Shown here one piece after another: positions 59,251 through 64,000 of a stretch of DNA of 64,000 bases. Under the pieces are notes generated by a model, which had not been told where the DNA came from, searched no databases, and saw only the letters and a program-made list of their open reading frames with translations. Every line of letters starts with the position of its first letter. The stretch's first letter is position 1. Source of the stretch: Pseudomonas fluorescens (GTDB lineage: Bacteria > Pseudomonadota > Gammaproteobacteria > Pseudomonadales > Pseudomonadaceae); the NCBI RefSeq assembly GCF_002022275.1, contig NZ_MSDF01000018.1:31714-95713 (forward strand), given 5' to 3'. The position numbers and the translations under genes are program-made.

Positions 59251-60732
59251 TCAGACCATCATCAGCAACACGGCGACGAATATGCTGCCGGCGGAGAAGG
59301 TCATGGTCCGAGACGACCAGGTGTTGAACCAACGTTGAAAGCTGGCCAAATCGCGGGTCAGTTTGGTGTCCTGGCGGGTCCAGGACTGTTGATCAAGGCG
59401 GAAGAACACGTAGATCTTCACCAGCGCGCCCATGATCTGGTTGTAATAGAGAATCACCGGGTAGGCCGGGCCGATCTTGTGGCCGGAGCACGACAACAAC
59501 AGGGTGAGAATCAGGCGGGTGATGCCGATCCACAGCAGGTAGGCGAGGATGAACGCGCCGCCGTATTTGAAGGTGGCGATGATCGCCACGGTCAGGCCGA
59601 GCAGGGAGGTCCACATCGACACGCGCTGGTCGAACAGCACCACGCTGGTGAACAGGCCGAGGCGACGAACACCCAGGCCGAGGGCGCGGGAATTCTGGCG
59701 CAGGTTGTTGCCGTACCAGCGGAACATCAGCTTGCGGCTGGCTTTGATAAAGCTCTTTTCCGGCGGGTGTTCCACGGTGTTGATTGCGGCGTCCGGCACG
59801 TAGAAAGTGTCGTAGCCCAGACGCATCAGGCTGAACCAGCTGGACTTGTCATCACCGGTCAGGAACTTGAAACGGCCCAGGCGCCAGTGTTGCAGCGAGT
59901 CGCTTTCCACGTCGGCGATAAAGCCCGGATCGGTGACCACGCTGGCACGGAACACCGACATGCGCCCGGTCATGGTCAGTACGCGCTTGGACAGAGCCAT
60001 GGAGCACATGTTGATGTGGCGTTGGGCGAAGCGCAGCTTGTGCCATTCGCTCATGATGTAGCCGCCGCGCACTTCGCAGAACTCGTTGGTGGTCAGGCCG
60101 CCGACATTGCCGAACAGCTGGAACCACGGCACGGTTTTGCGTACCACGCCTTCGGCGAGCACGGTGTCGCCGTCGATCACGGCCACCACGGCACGGTCAT
60201 CCGGCAGGTGGCGGGAGATGGCGCGAAAACCAAAGGCCAAACCGTCGCGCTTGCCGGTACCGGCGATGCGCACGAAGTCGAGCTTCACGTGGTCCGGCGG
60301 GTTCATGCGTTCCCACAGGCTTTTCACCAGCAACTCATCGGACATTTCCACCAGCGAGCAGACAACGGTGGTGGGGAAGCCGCATTCGATGGCTTCGCGA
60401 ATCACCGAGCTGTACACCTGCGCGGTGGTCAGCGCATCGATACGGAAACTGGTGACCATCAGGAACACATGGGACGGGTCAGCGGCCTTGCCCAGCTTGC
60501 GCACTTTGCGGCGCAGGTGCGGGTACACCACGTACAGAAACAGCATGCCGCGAAAGAAATGCGTAGCACCCATCGAATAGCGCCAGATGCCAACGGCGCC
60601 AATCAGGAAAATAAAATTCTTCGACTGCGAGTCGAACGTACTCGCCGGCAACAGCAGGGCGAGTCCCATCAGCAGGCTGAGGAAGAACAGCCAGCCAGCG
60701 CATTGGAGCAGTACGTGTTTTAACTTGGACAT
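59251..60732 (-). CDS. alg8: Alginate polymerase Alg8 (family 2 glycosyltransferase)
   Basis: Inner-membrane processive glycosyltransferase that polymerises mannuronate from GDP-mannuronate. The 493-residue protein has N-terminal helices, a GT-A domain with VAVIDGDTVL (nucleotide-binding aspartates), a TTNEFCEVRGG stretch and the QHWRLGRF block (QxxRW-like), then C-terminal helices. I prefer MSKLKH at 60732 over MTLMSKL at 60741, because GGA then lies 8 bases upstream. It is 83 bases after algD. Confidence 0.96.
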   Translation of the reverse strand: MSKLKHVLLQCAGWLFFLSLLMGLALLLPASTFDSQSKNFIFLIGAVGIWRYSMGATHFFRGMLFLYVVYPHLRRKVRKLGKAADPSHVFLMVTSFRIDALTTAQVYSSVIREAIECGFPTTVVCSLVEMSDELLVKSLWERMNPPDHVKLDFVRIAGTGKRDGLAFGFRAISRHLPDDRAVVAVIDGDTVLAEGVVRKTVPWFQLFGNVGGLTTNEFCEVRGGYIMSEWHKLRFAQRHINMCSMALSKRVLTMTGRMSVFRASVVTDPGFIADVESDSLQHWRLGRFKFLTGDDKSSWFSLMRLGYDTFYVPDAAINTVEHPPEKSFIKASRKLMFRWYGNNLRQNSRALGLGVRRLGLFTSVVLFDQRVSMWTSLLGLTVAIIATFKYGGAFILAYLLWIGITRLILTLLLSCSGHKIGPAYPVILYYNQIMGALVKIYVFFRLDQQSWTRQDTKLTRDLASFQRWFNTWSSRTMTFSAGSIFVAVLLMMV

Positions 60733-60815
60733 AAGCGTCATCCGAAGGTGAAGAAGGCTTCAAGCTGCAGGCGCTGGGGATCAGGACACCTGCAGCTTGA
60801 AACTCGCCGTTGCTG

Positions 60816-62132
60816 TTACCAGCAAATGCCTTCGGTGCGACCACTCACACTGGTGGCCTGGGACATGAAGCCCACCAGATCGATCACTTGCTTGCCGTGG
60901 GGTGCGTTGTGCGCCAGCGCACGGAATTTCTCGTCGCGGTTGCCGAGGATGATCACGTCGGAGTTGTTGATCACATCATCGAAGTCCGAGTTGAGCAGGG
61001 ACGACACGTGTGGGATCTTGCCTTCGATGTAGTCCTTGTTCGCGCCGTGTACACGGGCGTACTCGACGTTGCTGTCGTAGATGCTCAGGTCGTAACCCTT
61101 GCCGATCAGCATTTCCGCGAGTTCGACCAATGGGCTTTCGCGCAGGTCATCGGTGCCGGCCTTGAAGCTCAAGCCGAGCAGGGCGACTTTGCGTTTGTCG
61201 TGGCTTTCGACGATGTCGAAGGCGTTCTGCACCTGGGATTCGTTGCTGCGCATCAGCGAGTTGAGCAGCGGCGCTTGCACGTCCAGGGTGCTGGCGCGGT
61301 AGGTCAGCGCACGCACGTCTTTTGGCAGGCACGAACCGCCGAAAGCGAAGCCCGGGCGCATGTAGTACTGGGACAGGTTGAGGGTCTTGTCCTGGCAGAC
61401 CACTTCCATCACTTCACGGCCATCGACGCCGACAGCCTTGGCGATGTTGCCGATTTCGTTGGCGAAGGTGACCTTGGTGGCGTGCCACACGTTGCAGGTG
61501 TACTTGATCATTTCGGCAACGGCGATGTCCTTGCGGATGATCGGCGCGTCGAGCTCTTCGTACAGCGACTGCAGGACATCGCCGGAGGCTTTGTCGAACT
61601 CGCCGATGACGGTCATTGGCGGCAGGTCGTAGTCGGCGATGGCGGTGGATTCACGCAGGAATTCCGGGTTCACCGCGACGCCGAAGTCGACGCCGGCTTT
61701 CTTGCCGGAGCAGTCTTCGAGAATCGGGATGACCACGTTGGCCACGGTGCCCGGCAACACGGTGCTGCGCACGACTACGGTGTGGCGGGTGGCTTTGTCA
61801 CGCAGGACAAAACCGATCTCGCGGCACACGGCTTCGATGTAATCGAGTTCGAGGTCGCCGTTCTTCTTGCTCGGGGTGCCCACGCAAATCATCGACAGGT
61901 CAGTGTCACGGATGGCTTCGGCGAAGTTGGTAGTGCCGCGCAGTCGACCGGTCTCGATACCTTGGCTCAACAGTTCGCCCAGACCCGGTTCAACGATTGG
62001 CGATTTGCCAGCGTTGATCAGGTCGATCTTATCCTTGGAAATGTCTACGCCGACCACTTCATGGCCCCGTGCAGACAGGCAACCGGCACAGACTGCGCCT
62101 ACGTAACCCAAACCAAATATGCTGATGCGCAT
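60816..62132 (-). CDS. algD: GDP-mannose 6-dehydrogenase AlgD
   Basis: Cytoplasmic NAD-dependent four-electron dehydrogenase that commits GDP-mannose to alginate. The 438-residue protein begins MRISIFGLGYVGAVCAG, the Rossmann loop, and has the catalytic cysteine in FGGSCLPKD near residue 268. I chose the ATG at 62132 because AGAGGT lies about 8 bases upstream; longer in-frame starts read non-coding leader. It is the first gene of the alginate operon and is preceded by a long untranslated leader and an AlgU-type promoter. Confidence 0.98.
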   Translation of the reverse strand: MRISIFGLGYVGAVCAGCLSARGHEVVGVDISKDKIDLINAGKSPIVEPGLGELLSQGIETGRLRGTTNFAEAIRDTDLSMICVGTPSKKNGDLELDYIEAVCREIGFVLRDKATRHTVVVRSTVLPGTVANVVIPILEDCSGKKAGVDFGVAVNPEFLRESTAIADYDLPPMTVIGEFDKASGDVLQSLYEELDAPIIRKDIAVAEMIKYTCNVWHATKVTFANEIGNIAKAVGVDGREVMEVVCQDKTLNLSQYYMRPGFAFGGSCLPKDVRALTYRASTLDVQAPLLNSLMRSNESQVQNAFDIVESHDKRKVALLGLSFKAGTDDLRESPLVELAEMLIGKGYDLSIYDSNVEYARVHGANKDYIEGKIPHVSSLLNSDFDDVINNSDVIILGNRDEKFRALAHNAPHGKQVIDLVGFMSQATSVSGRTEGICW

Positions 62133-62395
62133 CGCATTTACCTCTGTATTAATCATGCCAATTAGATGGCCGGAGTTCATGTTTGCAAACGTCACTGATG
62201 CCGCGAAAGTTAGGCGAATAGACGCCAACTTACCGCGTGCAGGCATGTTGAATAACGAGTGACTAATGATTGCACTCAAGTTGTGCGCAACGTGGCCTTG
62301 TTATTGGGGCTTGCCCTGAAATGCAGCCGGCCTTCCTGGGTAGAGGGCCTGACGCCAGTGCCGCAGGGTCTTGATAGGGGCTTTAAGCCTTTAAA

Positions 62396-62408
62396 TATCA
62401 ATACCTTG
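62396..62408. promoter_or_regulatory. IHF consensus match in the algD leader
   Basis: TATCAATACCTTG matches the IHF consensus WATCARNNNNTTR at every position. IHF sites near and within the algD leader are known from P. aeruginosa. The match lies about 200 bases inside the predicted transcript. Confidence 0.4.
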
Positions 62409-62604
62409 GGTTGTCTCACTGACACATTTAGGTAAGCTCGGCCGTGGCCTTATAGTTCGTGGCAAATCATCCTTGTCGCCGCTATTAACTAATCGGTTGG
62501 TAAAACGACCGTTGAGCAGAAGTTAAATTATGACAACTTCGCTACTTCCGTTGGTCGCCGTGTAAGTCTTCTCTTACAGCAACAGAGAATTTCGCTACCG
62601 GTGG

Positions 62605-62631
62605 TATGAGCGGTGCTTTAGGACGAAGTTC
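62605..62631 (-). promoter_or_regulatory. AlgU (sigma-22/RpoE-type) promoter of algD
   Basis: On the minus strand, GAACTT at 62631-62626 is followed after exactly 16 bases by TCATA at 62609-62605. This fits the AlgU pattern GAACTT-N16-TCTGA of the algD promoter in P. aeruginosa. The predicted transcript would start near 62598 and carry a leader of roughly 465 bases before the algD ATG. Confidence 0.72.
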
Positions 62632-62639
62632 CTGGCCAC

Positions 62640-62895
62640 TCATCCTGTTAGCTGACATTTCTTGAAATATTAAGAAAGATGGCACTGGTACTAAATTGAT
62701 AGCACTTGCTATTTGGACCAGTCGTTATAGGGAGTTGGTGAGCGGGGATAGTTTTGTGCCACTAGTGTTTAAAAAAAGTGGTGCCACTACGAAAAAATTT
62801 CAGGAATGTCGAGTGAAAGATTCGTTAGGAATTCGACAGGATGTTTTTTGACGTCAAATAAATGACATTTTTCTGGCTGGAATAAGCAAAAAAAT
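62640..62895. other. AT-rich region upstream of the algD promoter, no gene seen
   Basis: This stretch is clearly AT-richer than its surroundings and has no supported open frame. A distant regulatory role for algD is expected by analogy, since AlgR, AlgB and AmrZ bind far upstream in P. aeruginosa, but I could not place an exact AlgR site. A GTGCCACTA / TAGTGGCAC-like inverted repeat lies around 62756-62793. The leader between 62133 and 62595 also holds no gene I can support. Confidence 0.5.
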
Positions 62896-62982
62896 GTGGG
62901 AGCTGGCTTGCCTGCGATGGCGGTGGGTCAGTTGGCAACGTTGCTACTGATACACCGCCATCGCAGGCAAGCCAGCTCCCAC
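62896..62982. repeat. REP doublet (REPIN) after yaaA
   Basis: Facing REP copies with an inner GGCGGTG / CACCGCC stem, immediately after the yaaA stop codon and upstream of the algD regulatory region. Confidence 0.93.
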
Positions 62983-62998
62983 ATTTCGGGGAACCGCA

Positions 62999-63778
62999 TT
63001 ATTCCGCTGCGTGATCGCGCAGGAACACCAGGTTGTCCGGCTTGGACTGCTCTGCATTGAAGCGATAACCCTGCACATCAAATTGCTTGAGCTTGGCAGG
63101 GTCGTTGATGCGCTCCTCGATCACAAAGCGGCTCATCATGCCGCGGGCCTTTTTGGCGTAGAAGCTGATGATCTTGTACTGGCCGTTTTTCAGGTCCTTG
63201 AACTCGGTGTTGATGATCCGCGCGTTCAGAGCCGGGCGCTTGACCGCCGAGAAGTACTCGTTGGACGCCAGGTTGAGCAGCACGTCATCGCCTTGTGCGG
63301 CCAGTGCTTCATTCAGCCATTCGCTGATGCGCGTGCCCCAGAACGCATAGAGGTCTTTGCCGCGGGCGTTGGGCAGTTTGGTACCCATTTCCAGGCGGTA
63401 CGGCATCATCAGGTCCAGCGGGCGCAGCAGGCCGTAGAGGCCGGAGAGCATGCGCAGGTGGTCCTGGGCGTAGCTGAAATCGGCGTCGCTGAAGGTTTCG
63501 GCGTTGAGGCCGGTGTAGACGTCGCCCTTGAAGGCCAGCAGCGCTTGTTTGGCGTTGGCTTGGGTGAATGCTGGGGTCCAGCTGCCGAAGCGCGCGGCGT
63601 TGAGGCCGCCGATTTTGTCGGAGACGTGCATCAATTCGCTGATTTGCGCTGGGGTCAGGTCGCGCAATTGTTCGATCAGCTCTTGGGAGTGGTCGAGGTA
63701 TTGCGGCTGGGTGAAGCGCGGGGTGGCCGGCTTGGACTCGAAATCGAGGGTTTTGGCGGGGGAAATCACCATCAGCAT
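62999..63778 (-). CDS. yaaA: Peroxide stress protein YaaA (DUF328)
   Basis: Cytoplasmic protein of the UPF0246/YaaA family, which limits free iron and protects DNA and proteins during hydrogen peroxide stress in E. coli. The 259-residue length is typical. It begins MLMVISPAKTLDF and carries YGLLRPLDLMMPYRLEMGT near residue 115 and SFYAKKARGMMSRF near residue 205, all family hallmarks. It ends just before a REP doublet. Confidence 0.95.
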   Translation of the reverse strand: MLMVISPAKTLDFESKPATPRFTQPQYLDHSQELIEQLRDLTPAQISELMHVSDKIGGLNAARFGSWTPAFTQANAKQALLAFKGDVYTGLNAETFSDADFSYAQDHLRMLSGLYGLLRPLDLMMPYRLEMGTKLPNARGKDLYAFWGTRISEWLNEALAAQGDDVLLNLASNEYFSAVKRPALNARIINTEFKDLKNGQYKIISFYAKKARGMMSRFVIEERINDPAKLKQFDVQGYRFNAEQSKPDNLVFLRDHAAE

Positions 63779-63889
63779 GAGGTTGGCTCCTGGAATCGTG
63801 GGGGGATTCTAGGGGGTTGGGGCGTTTGACTCCACCTATGGTGGTGATAGAGGTGTGTGGTTTTTTGTGTGCATATCCGTTGCTGCGGT

Positions 63890-64000
63890 CACGGCGGCTT
63901 ATGGTTCCGCCCTTACGGCGGGTCACTTTTGGAATGACCCAAAAGTAACCAAAAGGTCCTCGCCCCACCACTCGGCACCTCGCCTAGGCTCGGTGTGCCC
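63890..64000. repeat. Interspersed Pseudomonas repeat, cut by window end
   Basis: The text beginning GGCGGCTTATGGTTCC and containing CTTACGGCGGGTCACTTTTGG and CCAAAAGTAACCAAAAGG has the look of a repeat I associate with many places in Pseudomonas genomes. GTCACTTTTGGAA faces its near-complement CCCAAAAGTAAC, a potential hairpin. No open frame in it resembles a gene. The identification is from memory and the right boundary is not in the window. Confidence 0.5.

Noticed and set aside
62133..62279. A longer algD start 147 bases upstream
   Set aside because: The added residues do not resemble any AlgD, and the ATG at 62132 has a good ribosome-binding site directly before the Rossmann motif.

Overview
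The window is a stretch of a Pseudomonas chromosome, most likely from the P. fluorescens group. The evidence is the gene content (a dcw cell-division cluster, a complete alginate operon, an OprD-type porin, CheV, RND efflux), the high GC, and many copies of the REP palindrome GTGGGAGCTGGCTTGCCTGCGAT that is typical of this group.

Layout. (1) 1-15.6 kb, plus strand: the cell-wall and division cluster ftsI(partial)-murE-murF-mraY-murD-ftsW-murG-murC-ddlB-ftsQ-ftsA-ftsZ followed by lpxC, tightly packed with many overlapping start/stop codons, closed by a hairpin terminator. (2) 15.6-25.5 kb, mostly minus strand: a membrane diguanylate cyclase, an OprD-family porin, and an operon encoding an RND efflux adaptor and pump followed by a CopRS-like two-component system. 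(3) 25.6-32.8 kb: a small conserved-looking protein, two tandem paralogous periplasmic solute-binding proteins (the second fused to a complete RidA domain), a YkgJ-type cysteine-cluster protein, a GNAT acetyltransferase, CheV, a 2-hydroxyacid dehydrogenase and a LysR regulator. (4) 33.0-37.7 kb, plus strand: an outer-membrane factor, FUSC pump, DUF1656 protein and HlyD adaptor, an aromatic-acid-type efflux operon divergent from the LysR gene. (5) 37.7-45.5 kb, accessory: a possible membrane-active effector with a small polytopic partner, an NTF2-like protein, an SDR enzyme, a small anchored protein, a small DUF3077/DUF6124-like protein preceded by an elaborate inverted-repeat leader, and a 1,199-residue exotoxin-like protein ending in a HYD1-type ADP-ribosyltransferase domain. 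(6) 45.6-62.6 kb, minus strand: the complete 12-gene alginate operon algD-8-44-K-E-G-X-L-I-J-F-A with an AlgU-type promoter and a long leader. (7) 63.0-63.8 kb: yaaA, then part of an interspersed repeat at the right edge.

How the genes work together. Region 1 makes lipid II from UDP-MurNAc, polymerises and crosslinks it at the septum, assembles the Z-ring, and starts lipid A synthesis. Region 6 oxidises GDP-mannose (AlgA, AlgD), polymerises it under c-di-GMP control (Alg8, Alg44), and epimerises, acetylates, trims and exports the polymer (AlgG, AlgX/I/J/F, AlgL, AlgK, AlgE). The diguanylate cyclase in region 2 could in principle feed Alg44, but nothing in the sequence links them specifically.

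Most notable signals: a leader at 41484-41649 whose inverted repeats form two mutually exclusive fold sets, one of which buries the Shine-Dalgarno sequence; the HYD1-ART toxin with no evident immunity gene; the exported solute-binding protein/RidA fusion; a REP doublet translated in frame into the start of the AlgK signal peptide; and a possible pore-former/immunity-like pair at 37746-39120. All calls come from reading the sequence by eye, without database searches.
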